6,230 nt of DNA from NCBI GenBank assembly GCA_012515365.1, contig JAAYYM010000653.1, positions 1-6,230 of the forward strand. Direction: 5' to 3'. Positions 1-5,660 of the stretch are shown piece by piece; position 1 is the first letter of the stretch; the number at the start of each line of letters is the position of its first letter. Under the pieces are notes generated by a model. It ran no database searches. It was given only the letters and a program-made list of their open reading frames with translations, and had not been told where the DNA came from. A program made the translations under genes and the position numbers. Source of the DNA: Clostridia bacterium. Its GTDB lineage: Bacteria; Bacillota_A; Clostridia; Lachnospirales; Lachnospiraceae.

Positions 1-354
1 ACACAGCCGGCATATATCAACAAAAATGTATATTTAAATGGAGCTAAGCCGTTTAACAGAGAGAACTGTAATTTCGTATCAGATGCAGATCCAAAGGTTC
101 AGGTGACGAGTGAGGAAGATGGTGTTTATCTGCACATTTATGTGGAACCGGACATGCTTAAGCTTCCAACAACGATTCTAAAAACAGAAGATATCGAGAT
201 GGTGCGCATTACAGAAGCTGCTTTTGAAAATCCAGACGGTTCACAGATTATTCTGGATCGGGATTTCTTAGGAAATCAAAGGGCAGCAGTACCGACGCCA
301 GGACCGATAGAAGGATTGAAAGCGGGAGAAAACAGAATAAAAATATTTAAATAA
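1..354 (+). CDS. C-terminal fragment of a probable beta-helix or carbohydrate-active protein
   Basis: Frame 1 is open from the first base to the TAA at 352-354, giving the last 117 residues of a protein whose start lies outside the window. A GTG at 103 could start a shorter ORF, but the frame continues upstream without a stop and I see no convincing ribosome binding site, so this is read as a cut gene. The fragment contains NVYLNGAKPF near the start, then FENPDG, and ends with PTPGPIEGLKAGENRIKIF. This reminds me of C-terminal beta-sandwich tails on clostridial right-handed parallel beta-helix or glycoside hydrolase-like proteins. That recall is weak and no catalytic residues are visible. The fragment has no membrane segment. 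It could equally be an unrelated accessory domain. The reading frame is well supported; the function is a guess. Confidence 0.6.
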   Translation, partial: TQPAYINKNVYLNGAKPFNRENCNFVSDADPKVQVTSEEDGVYLHIYVEPDMLKLPTTILKTEDIEMVRITEAAFENPDGSQIILDRDFLGNQRAAVPTPGPIEGLKAGENRIKIFK

Positions 355-375
355 GTATATGAATGGAACCAGATC

Positions 376-392
376 ATCTTTCTTTCAAAGAT
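376..392 (+). repeat. Small inverted repeat after the first gene
   Basis: ATCTTT (376-381) and AAAGAT (387-392) are perfect complements around a 5-base loop. The hairpin starts 22 bases after the stop codon of the first gene, so it could slow transcription there. The stem is AT-rich and no T-run follows, so it does not qualify as a normal intrinsic terminator. No better terminator is visible in this gap. Confidence 0.25.
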
Positions 393-427
393 TGCTATAA
401 AAATTTCAAAATATAGTAAAAAAATGA

Positions 428-456
428 TTGCATCATACAATACAGTGTGGTATTCT
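428..456 (+). promoter_or_regulatory. Weak candidate promoter for the TPR gene
   Basis: TTGCAT (428-433) and TATTCT (451-456) are separated by 17 bases, the ideal sigma-A spacing. They match the consensus at only three and four of six positions. The -35 box sits within a perfect 13-base inverted repeat, ATGATTGCATCAT (424-436), which could be an operator or chance. Transcription from here would leave a leader of roughly 80 bases containing the hairpins at 480-520. Confidence 0.3.
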
Positions 457-479
457 GTGAGATGTAAATGATATACAAA

Positions 480-520
480 TGCGTATGACCGAAGGGGAAA
501 GGCATACGTACACACCGTAT
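480..520 (+). promoter_or_regulatory. Leader with two mutually exclusive hairpins upstream of the TPR gene
   Basis: Bases 480-490 pair with 501-510 to form a ten-pair stem (core CGTATG/CATACG plus CC/GG, one bulged A at 488, one G-T pair). The loop is GAAGGGGAAA. The 3' arm can instead pair downstream: ATACG (504-508) with CGTAT (516-520) around a 7-base loop. The two structures cannot coexist. The purine-rich loop resembles a Shine-Dalgarno sequence but lies about 50 bases upstream of the start codon. I do not recognise a known riboswitch class. The pairing is visible in the sequence; a regulatory role is inference. Confidence 0.3.
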
Positions 521-546
521 ATATATCTATTTGAAGGGAGAAGGAA

Positions 547-1041
547 ATGGGAAACAAGGTTTTTAAGGGGAACCAAAAGATACTTGCAGTTTTAATGACC
601 GCAGGTGTCATTACAGTAAGTGCAACAGCTGCATTGGGATTAGTGGTCTTTGAACACTCTCCATGGAACAAAATGCATCAGATGAATGCAGTGGCAGTCG
701 AACAGATCCATAATGAACAGTATGAGGAAGCCGCAGAAACGTATAGGGCTATGTTGGAATTGGATGATAACAATCAGACAGCACTCAAAGGTTTATCAGA
801 TGCGTATCTAGGTATGGCGCGATCATCAAAAGCAGGAGATTTCAATGAGACAGTAGAGAATTACCGCAAGGCAATTGCATGTGATCATGCTAATTTGTCT
901 GCCTACCGCGAGCTGGCAGATTTATATTTTCAAAACCAGAGACTTGAAGCAGCGTTCATGACACTTGATGAATTGAATTCACAATACAAAGAGATGTTAT
1001 CTCATAAATATCTGATTACAAGTATCGCAAGCGCAAAATAG
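547..1041 (+). CDS. Membrane-anchored TPR-repeat protein
   Basis: This 164-residue protein has a basic N-terminus (Lys4, Lys7, Lys11) followed by one hydrophobic segment at about residues 12-35. That is either a transmembrane anchor or an uncleaved signal peptide, placing the remainder outside the membrane by the positive-inside rule. No lipobox Cys is present. Residues about 46-148 carry two to three tetratricopeptide-like helical hairpins: EEAAETYRAMLELDDNN with LKGLSDAYLGMA, then ETVENYRKAIACDHANLSAYRELADLY in pieces, then a weaker third unit with RLEAAFMTLDEL. TPRs are protein-binding scaffolds; no enzymatic residues are seen. The ATG at 547 follows a purine-rich ribosome binding site (GGGAGAAGGA, 536-545). 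A terminator directly downstream makes the gene look monocistronic. The partner is unknown, and nothing nearby is an obvious candidate. Confidence 0.85.
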   Translation: MGNKVFKGNQKILAVLMTAGVITVSATAALGLVVFEHSPWNKMHQMNAVAVEQIHNEQYEEAAETYRAMLELDDNNQTALKGLSDAYLGMARSSKAGDFNETVENYRKAIACDHANLSAYRELADLYFQNQRLEAAFMTLDELNSQYKEMLSHKYLITSIASAK

Positions 1042-1055
1042 TAAATAAGAATAAC

Positions 1056-1102
1056 AAAAAGCATCTTTTTGTGAGGAATTTCACATGGAAGGTGTTTTTT
1101 TT
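1056..1102 (+). terminator. Strong Rho-independent terminator after the TPR gene
   Basis: The 5' arm (1056-1074) starts AAAAAGCATC and ends GTGA. It pairs with the 3' arm (1081-1099), which starts TCAC, around the 6-base loop GGAATT. The stem is nearly continuous with one bulged T at 1086 and several G-T pairs, and its foot pairs the A-run with an eight-T run (1095-1102). It starts 14 bases after the TPR stop codon. It separates the TPR gene from the kinase gene. Confidence 0.85.
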
Positions 1103-1141
1103 ATGCAGATTTCATAAAAATTAAAAAAATGCATGTCAAAG

Positions 1142-1156
1142 GTAGCTTATAACTAC
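1142..1156 (+). repeat. Imperfect palindrome at the -35 region of the kinase promoter
   Basis: GTAG-C-TTA/TAA-CTAC (1142-1156) is a 7-base inverted repeat with a single extra C in the left arm. It overlaps the expected -35 position of the promoter whose -10 box is at 1177-1182. This is where a repressor or activator could bind. Short AT-rich palindromes are common by chance, so this is only a candidate operator. Confidence 0.25.
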
Positions 1157-1182
1157 AGAAAATGGAAAATTTATGATATAAT
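1154..1182 (+). promoter_or_regulatory. Extended -10 promoter of the hybrid kinase gene
   Basis: A perfect TATAAT (1177-1182) is preceded by TG with one intervening base (TGA, 1174-1176), forming an extended -10 element that can work with a poor -35. The hexamer 17 bases upstream is TACAGA (1154-1159), matching only half of the consensus. Transcription would start near 1189, leaving a leader of about 84 bases before the ATG at 1273. I recognise no riboswitch in that leader. Confidence 0.65.
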
Positions 1183-1272
1183 CAAAAAAAAGATCTCACA
1201 CAGCGGGATACCTTTGATGCATAGTTTAAGGCAATATGATTGTGTTTGTTATGTTTGGGAGGAAACTGGCAG

Positions 1273-4110
1273 ATGGAAGAAATAAACCTAAATGAACAAA
1301 AAAATAAGGAAGCATCCGCTTTCCAAAAGATGATTCCGGTCGCGCTTGATATGATGATGACTTCGACGAAAGATATAGTTTTTATTAAAGACAGGTCACT
1401 AAAATATGTATGTCTGTCTCAAATGTTTGCTGATCTGCTTGGAATTAAAGATTTAAAGGAAGCAGTTGGTAAGACGGATTTTGATTTGTTTGAACCGGAT
1501 TTGGCGATTCAGTACTATACAGAAGATATCAGGCTTATGGAGAGCAATGAACCGATCATTGACCACATCGACCAACTTCCGATGAAGGATGGCATTATCA
1601 GGTATTCCAGTATGTCCAAATATTTGCTAAAGGATAATTACGGAAATATCATCGGGATTTATGGCACAGGGCGTGATATCACAGATAATAGAGAGGCATT
1701 AAAGCGTTTGCAGCTTTTGATCAATACGATCCCAGGTGGGCTGGCTACGTATGAGCTCTTGCCAGATGGAATTCGCACGCTTTATCTGTCAGAGGGGGTT
1801 TACAGTATCACCGGCTATGAAAAGGATGATTATGATTTGGCAAATAATAATCCTTTTGCATTTGTCGCAGATGAAGATAAAGAGGAACTACAGTCTCAAA
1901 TTTACATGATGATCAGAAATGGGACACCGCTGAATATATTCATACGTGTGATTAGAAAAGATGGAACAAAGCGCTGGGTCAATGTACGAGGAACAGAAAT
2001 AGAACGAAGAAATGGGCGCATCATGGTAAATGCGGTTGTTTTTGACGTACATGAACAGCGGCTGGCAGAGCTTAAGATCAAGCAAATCGAATATGATACT
2101 CAAAAGCGTTATCAGTATGAAATACAGTTGCGGAAGAAGCTGATGCGTGATTCCGTTTTCTACTATCAGGTTAATTTAAATTCTGGTGTGATTGAGGAGT
2201 ATGAATCTCAGTATGGTGACAGAACGTATATGAAAAAGGGAACCAAACTTAGCTATCATACGATGGAACAAATTAAGTCAGAGATATTTCCTGAGGATTT
2301 AGATTATGTGAGTGAAAATCTGTATCTCAAGGGACTCAGAGCATCTTATCAGAGTGGAAAAAAAGAGTATTCTATTACATATCGCAGGCTATTAGGTGAT
2401 GGAGAGTACCATTGGGTCAGAATGGATGTCATTATGATTGAAAAGCCGGATGAAGGCGAACCAATCGCTTTTTTGGCATGCAGTGATATTGATCGGAAAA
2501 AGAAAGATCAATTATCGATCGGAACGTTGTTAAATAAAGATATTGAATCTATTTTTCATATTAATATCAAGACAGGGATTGCCTACATTGCTCATATGGT
2601 GGAGAGTGTCAATTATAATAAGGTTTATGATCAGTTTATATTTGAACAGGAAAGTGAAGCTGCCTGCAAGAGTGTTGTGCTTGAGGAAGATCGGGATTAT
2701 TTTATAAACTTCTATCATATTGATAATTTAGTACAACGTCTGGAGCATGATCCTATCACGTCGGTTAATTATCGTGTGACTGAGGATGGGACGATCCATT
2801 GGAAATATGCAAATGCTTATTATATAGATGACAGAAAAGATACCATTGTCCTGACGCGTAGGGATGTTACCAAAGCTTTTGTAGAAGAGCGGCAGCAAAA
2901 TGAAGCTTTACAGGCGGCCGTTGCACTTGCAAACGATGCAAATCAGGCAAAGAGCGCATTTTTGTCTCGTATGAGCCATGATATTCGTACTCCGCTAAAT
3001 GCCATTTTGGCATTTTCCAATAAAGAGCTTTTGGAGGGGGCTGATCAAGATAAACTCCGAGAATATTTGGAAAAAGTAAATATGTCCGGTGATTATCTTC
3101 TTGGAATTATCAATGATGTATTGGATATGTCAAGAATCGAGCAAAAATGCATTAAACTGAATCCAGAACCTTATTATCTGACTGATTTTGAAAAGACGAT
3201 GCACAATGTCATAGATGAATTGAGTAAAAACAGGAACATCACATTCTCTATGGATATCAGTCAGGCTGGTATGGATGGTATTTTGGTTGATCATGTAAGA
3301 TTTAATCAAATTTTTGTTAATTTACTCTCAAATGCAGTAAAATTCACTCAAATAGGTGGAAAAGTAGAGCTTATTATCACAGAATTAGCATCAAAGAAAA
3401 ATCAGAAAGAAATCAAGCGTTTCATTGTCAAAGATAATGGGATTGGTATGAGCAGAGAGTTTATCCCACATGCATTTGACAGCTTTAATCAGGAATACAG
3501 AAAGGATACATCTGAGAGAAATCAGGGAACAGGACTTGGCTTGTCTATTGTGAAAGAATTGGTGACGATGATGGGTGGCACCATTGATTTACAAAGTGAA
3601 CTGAACAAGGGGACTGTTTTTACCATTGATCTGCCTGTTGAAAAAGTGAAAGCTAAAAAGCAGACTCCCATACTTAAAGTACATGATTACAGCATTTTGA
3701 ATGGAACAAAAATCCTGCTCGGTGAAGACAATGATATCAATACAGAAATTGCAAAGGTACTTTTGCAAAAATACGGTGTGGAGGTAGAGCGCGCCATAAA
3801 TGGCAAGGAAGCATGCCAGATGTTTTCTGAATCCCAAATCGGCTATTATCAACTGATCCTGATGGATATCAGAATGCCGATCATGGATGGTATCACTGCT
3901 ACAAAGATCATAAGGGAAATGGACAGAGCTGATGCCAAAAGCGTACCGATTATAGCAATGACAGCTGATGCTTTTAGCGAGGACGCCCGTGTTGCATTCG
4001 ATGCAGGTATGAATGCCCATCTGGCAAAACCAATCGATCCTTCAAAGCTGTATCATACCTGTTGTATGTATTTGGGTAAGGATGATCTTCCAATAAAAAG
4101 AGATCTATGA
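1273..4110 (+). CDS. Soluble multi-PAS hybrid sensor histidine kinase/response regulator
   Basis: This 945-residue kinase has no transmembrane or signal segment, so it senses inside the cytoplasm. PAS modules lie at about residues 25-139 (with GKTDFDLF, ending GTGRDITD), 146-265 (with RKDGTKRWVNVRG) and 288-411 (ending SDIDRKKK). A more divergent PAS-like region covers about 417-535. A helical linker (about 535-562) leads to HisKA, with phospho-accepting His569 in SHDIRTPLNAI. The HATPase has an N box (Asn683, Asn687), a G1 box DNGIGM (721-726) and a G2 box GTGLGL (752-757). The C-terminal receiver (about 813-935) has the acidic pair Glu818/Asp819, phospho-acceptor Asp865, Thr897 and Lys919. 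All key residues look intact. There is no Hpt or DNA-binding domain, so phosphate must pass to another protein or the receiver acts locally. An in-frame TTG at 1240 would add 11 residues, but ATG 1273 follows GGGAGGA (1257-1263) and is preferred. The PAS ligands are unknown. Confidence 0.93.
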   Translation: MEEINLNEQKNKEASAFQKMIPVALDMMMTSTKDIVFIKDRSLKYVCLSQMFADLLGIKDLKEAVGKTDFDLFEPDLAIQYYTEDIRLMESNEPIIDHIDQLPMKDGIIRYSSMSKYLLKDNYGNIIGIYGTGRDITDNREALKRLQLLINTIPGGLATYELLPDGIRTLYLSEGVYSITGYEKDDYDLANNNPFAFVADEDKEELQSQIYMMIRNGTPLNIFIRVIRKDGTKRWVNVRGTEIERRNGRIMVNAVVFDVHEQRLAELKIKQIEYDTQKRYQYEIQLRKKLMRDSVFYYQVNLNSGVIEEYESQYGDRTYMKKGTKLSYHTMEQIKSEIFPEDLDYVSENLYLKGLRASYQSGKKEYSITYRRLLGDGEYHWVRMDVIMIEKPDEGEPIAFLACSDIDRKKKDQLSIGTLLNKDIESIFHINIKTGIAYIAHMVESVNYNKVYDQFIFEQESEAACKSVVLEEDRDYFINFYHIDNLVQRLEHDPITSVNYRVTEDGTIHWKYANAYYIDDRKDTIVLTRRDVTKAFVEERQQNEALQAAVALANDANQAKSAFLSRMSHDIRTPLNAILAFSNKELLEGADQDKLREYLEKVNMSGDYLLGIINDVLDMSRIEQKCIKLNPEPYYLTDFEKTMHNVIDELSKNRNITFSMDISQAGMDGILVDHVRFNQIFVNLLSNAVKFTQIGGKVELIITELASKKNQKEIKRFIVKDNGIGMSREFIPHAFDSFNQEYRKDTSERNQGTGLGLSIVKELVTMMGGTIDLQSELNKGTVFTIDLPVEKVKAKKQTPILKVHDYSILNGTKILLGEDNDINTEIAKVLLQKYGVEVERAINGKEACQMFSESQIGYYQLILMDIRMPIMDGITATKIIREMDRADAKSVPIIAMTADAFSEDARVAFDAGMNAHLAKPIDPSKLYHTCCMYLGKDDLPIKRDL

Positions 4111-4187
4111 TAACATAAATCAGTATATTTGAAATCAACACAATTATGATAATCAGCATATTAATCAAGACGAGGAGTATAGAGAAA

Positions 4188-5291
4188 ATGAGAAAGAAAA
4201 ATTCGGGATTAACATTGATATTTGTTTTCATCATAGCTGCAATGCTGTCAGGCTGCAATAAAATTGATCTGACTGATGTGTCAATTGAAAAGAGTGAAGA
4301 GACAACTATTATTGAGGAAGCTCAAACAACAGAGGATACAGATAGCTTTTCTTTTCAGAAACTAAAAAATTATGAATTTTATCTATCAAGTGGAGTAGGT
4401 GCATGGGGAACGCAGCTGCTCATACATGAGGACGGTACATTTGCAGGAATTTATCAGGATGCAGAGCAGGGTGAGAGTGCTGAGGGGTATGAAAACGGAA
4501 CTATTTATCTGTGTGAGTTTTCAGGTGCGTTTACGCAGCCTGAGCAGGTAAATGAGTATACGTATTCTGTCAAAATTAAGGATATGCAGCTGAAACATTC
4601 ACCAGACACAGAAGAAGTCATCGATCAGATACGATATGTCTACGCAGAACCATGTGGATTAGATGAAGCAACCGACCTTTATTTTTACCTTCCGGGTGCA
4701 CCGGTCAAGGAGCTTCCGACAGAGTTTACAGAGTGGATTCAGACATGTGCAGGAATGGACGAAACAACAGAAGAACTTCCGTTTTATGGACTGTTTAATG
4801 TTTCAGCTGGCTTTGGATTTTCTGGTTATGATATATCCAAAACCAATACAAATGAAGTCAATGCTGCTGATCTTACAGGAACGGATGACGGTATAGAATC
4901 CACAGAGGATACTGCTGATACGTCTGCAGCAGCAAATCCTGCTATGGATGAAAAATTTGCTGCAGCACTCAATGAAGTAGCTGACTATGAGAATCATTTG
5001 ACAAACGATGCACTTAGTCAACAGGATATGAATGAATATGCACGTAAAATATACGGTGTATGGGATAATGAGCTGAATAAGGTATGGAAACAGCTGGAGT
5101 CTCAGCTTGAAGCGAGCCAGATGGAGGAGCTAAGGATTAAAGAAAGAGAATGGATTGCATATAAAGAAAAAGAAATTAAAAAAGCCGGTGCTGAATTCGA
5201 AGGTGGATCTATGCAGCCATGTATAGAAGCTATGAAGGGTGCAGAAATGACAAAAGCAAGAGTTTATGAATTAGCAGAAATGCTTAAATAG
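4188..5291 (+). CDS. Lipoprotein with a C-terminal LprI-like (DUF1311) domain
   Basis: From ATG 4188 the protein has 367 residues. It begins with a lipoprotein signal: MRKKNSG, a hydrophobic run, and lipobox LSGC with Cys23 as the lipidated residue. An in-frame ATG at 4146 would add 14 residues before the signal peptide and lacks a good ribosome binding site, whereas GAGGAG (4172-4177) precedes 4188. An acidic, Thr-rich linker (24-53) leads to a domain at about 54-215 with SSGVGAWGT, HEDGTF and LPGAPVKELP. I recall similar modules in clostridial lipoproteins but know no function. A second low-complexity linker (about 219-252) precedes residues 253-367. This last part resembles the lysozyme-inhibitor LprI N-terminal family (DUF1311): WDNELNKVWKQLE from Trp292, REWIAYKEKEI around Trp322, and GGSMQPC. 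Only one Cys is present in that domain, so the disulfides of classic members are not conserved. Lysozyme inhibition is known for mycobacterial LprI; here it is only a possibility. Confidence 0.85.
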   Translation: MRKKNSGLTLIFVFIIAAMLSGCNKIDLTDVSIEKSEETTIIEEAQTTEDTDSFSFQKLKNYEFYLSSGVGAWGTQLLIHEDGTFAGIYQDAEQGESAEGYENGTIYLCEFSGAFTQPEQVNEYTYSVKIKDMQLKHSPDTEEVIDQIRYVYAEPCGLDEATDLYFYLPGAPVKELPTEFTEWIQTCAGMDETTEELPFYGLFNVSAGFGFSGYDISKTNTNEVNAADLTGTDDGIESTEDTADTSAAANPAMDEKFAAALNEVADYENHLTNDALSQQDMNEYARKIYGVWDNELNKVWKQLESQLEASQMEELRIKEREWIAYKEKEIKKAGAEFEGGSMQPCIEAMKGAEMTKARVYELAEMLK

Positions 5292-5311
5292 TCTAAAATA
5301 AATTTACTCAG

Positions 5312-5340
5312 CTGATAGATCTCCTCATTCTCATTATCAG
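5312..5340 (+). repeat. Inverted repeat downstream of the lipoprotein gene
   Basis: CTGATA (5312-5317) and TATCAG (5335-5340) are perfect complements separated by 17 bases. The position 20 bases after the stop codon suits a transcript end, but the loop is long, the stem is short and A-rich rather than T-rich sequence follows. It may be a weak terminator, a protein site or chance. No better terminator is visible between the lipoprotein and ferredoxin genes. Confidence 0.25.
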
Positions 5341-5381
5341 GAATAAAAAAATATATGATGAAAATAATATAGCAATAACAG

Positions 5382-5396
5382 TATAATCGATTATTC
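5382..5396 (+). promoter_or_regulatory. Ferredoxin -10 box overlapped by a palindrome
   Basis: A perfect TATAAT lies at 5382-5387, about 29 bases upstream of the ferredoxin ATG, but no good -35 is found at normal spacing (best TGAAAA, 5359-5364). The perfect 12-base palindrome ATAATCGATTAT (5383-5394) covers the -10 box and the likely start point. One further G-C pair flanks it beyond a mismatch. A regulator bound there would block the promoter. Confidence 0.4.
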
Positions 5397-5415
5397 CGAA
5401 CAGGAGGAACAGCAA

Positions 5416-5601
5416 ATGAAATTTATTGTAAATGAGGCATGTATTGGATGTGGAATGTGTGCAAGTGAGTGTCCGCAGGTATTTGAAATGACAGAGGATG
5501 GAACAGCAAGATCTTATTGCGATGAGGTGGCAGAAGCTTTTTGTGATAGTGCAATTGTAGCAATGGAGGGCTGCCCGGTTAATGCAATCGAGGAAGATTG
5601 A
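5416..5601 (+). CDS. Single-cluster [4Fe-4S] ferredoxin
   Basis: This 61-residue cytoplasmic electron carrier starts at an ATG eight bases after a perfect AGGAGG (5402-5407). The cluster motif CIGCGMC gives ligands Cys9, Cys12 and Cys15, and the fourth ligand is Cys53 in the later GCP motif. The second half lacks a full CxxCxxC set, so only one [4Fe-4S] cluster is expected, unlike the two-cluster clostridial type. Cys19 and Cys43 match in position the disulfide pair known in the Thermotoga maritima single-cluster ferredoxin. Cys35 is extra. The protein is acidic, as usual for ferredoxins. The redox partner cannot be read from the context: neither neighbour is a redox enzyme. It appears to be a short independent unit, although read-through into the response regulator gene is possible because no terminator separates them. 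Confidence 0.93.
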   Translation: MKFIVNEACIGCGMCASECPQVFEMTEDGTARSYCDEVAEAFCDSAIVAMEGCPVNAIEED

Positions 5602-5626
5602 ATGGGTCTTAACCGCATGCTATAAT
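5598..5626 (+). promoter_or_regulatory. Extended -10 promoter of the response regulator gene
   Basis: TTGAAT (5598-5603, four of six matches to TTGACA) lies exactly 17 bases before a perfect TATAAT (5621-5626). TGC just before the -10 box makes it an extended -10 element. The -35 box overlaps the TGA stop codon of the ferredoxin gene (5599-5601). Transcription would start near 5633, giving a short leader of about 28 bases. It is the best-formed promoter in the window. Confidence 0.75.
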
Positions 5627-5660
5627 GAAAAAGGTTTATAGACATAGGAGGAGGCATCAC

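Noticed and set aside
276..671. 131-residue open frame on the minus strand
   Set aside because: It overlaps the first gene and the start of the TPR gene antisense, has no ribosome binding site, and its composition (Ile/Phe/Tyr/His-rich) is typical of a shadow frame.
1240..1272. TTG start adding 11 residues to the kinase
   Set aside because: The added residues (MCLLCLGGNWQ) run through the ribosome binding site of the ATG at 1273, and no such site precedes the TTG.
1189..1272. Riboswitch in the kinase leader (for example a cyclic-di-GMP type)
   Set aside because: I could find no conserved aptamer motifs or stable multi-stem fold by eye.
1251..1295. 14-codon ORF overlapping the kinase start in another frame, a possible leader peptide
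   Set aside because: No ribosome binding site precedes it, and its GGGAGG segment is better explained as the kinase's own ribosome binding site.
3589..4020. 143-residue antisense frame inside the kinase receiver region
   Set aside because: It mirrors the codon pattern of the well-supported kinase gene and shows no recognisable domain.
4111..4187. Possible promoter or terminator between the kinase and lipoprotein genes
   Set aside because: TTGAAA (4129-4134) looks like a -35 box but no -10 box lies at workable spacing, and there is no hairpin followed by a T-run. Co-transcription is left open.
4663..4896. 77-residue + strand frame inside the lipoprotein gene
   Set aside because: It lies wholly within a gene with clear domain structure, in another frame, without a ribosome binding site.
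5312..5340. Inverted repeat as an intrinsic terminator of the lipoprotein gene
   Set aside because: It has only six pairs, a 17-base loop and no T-run. It is listed only as a repeat.
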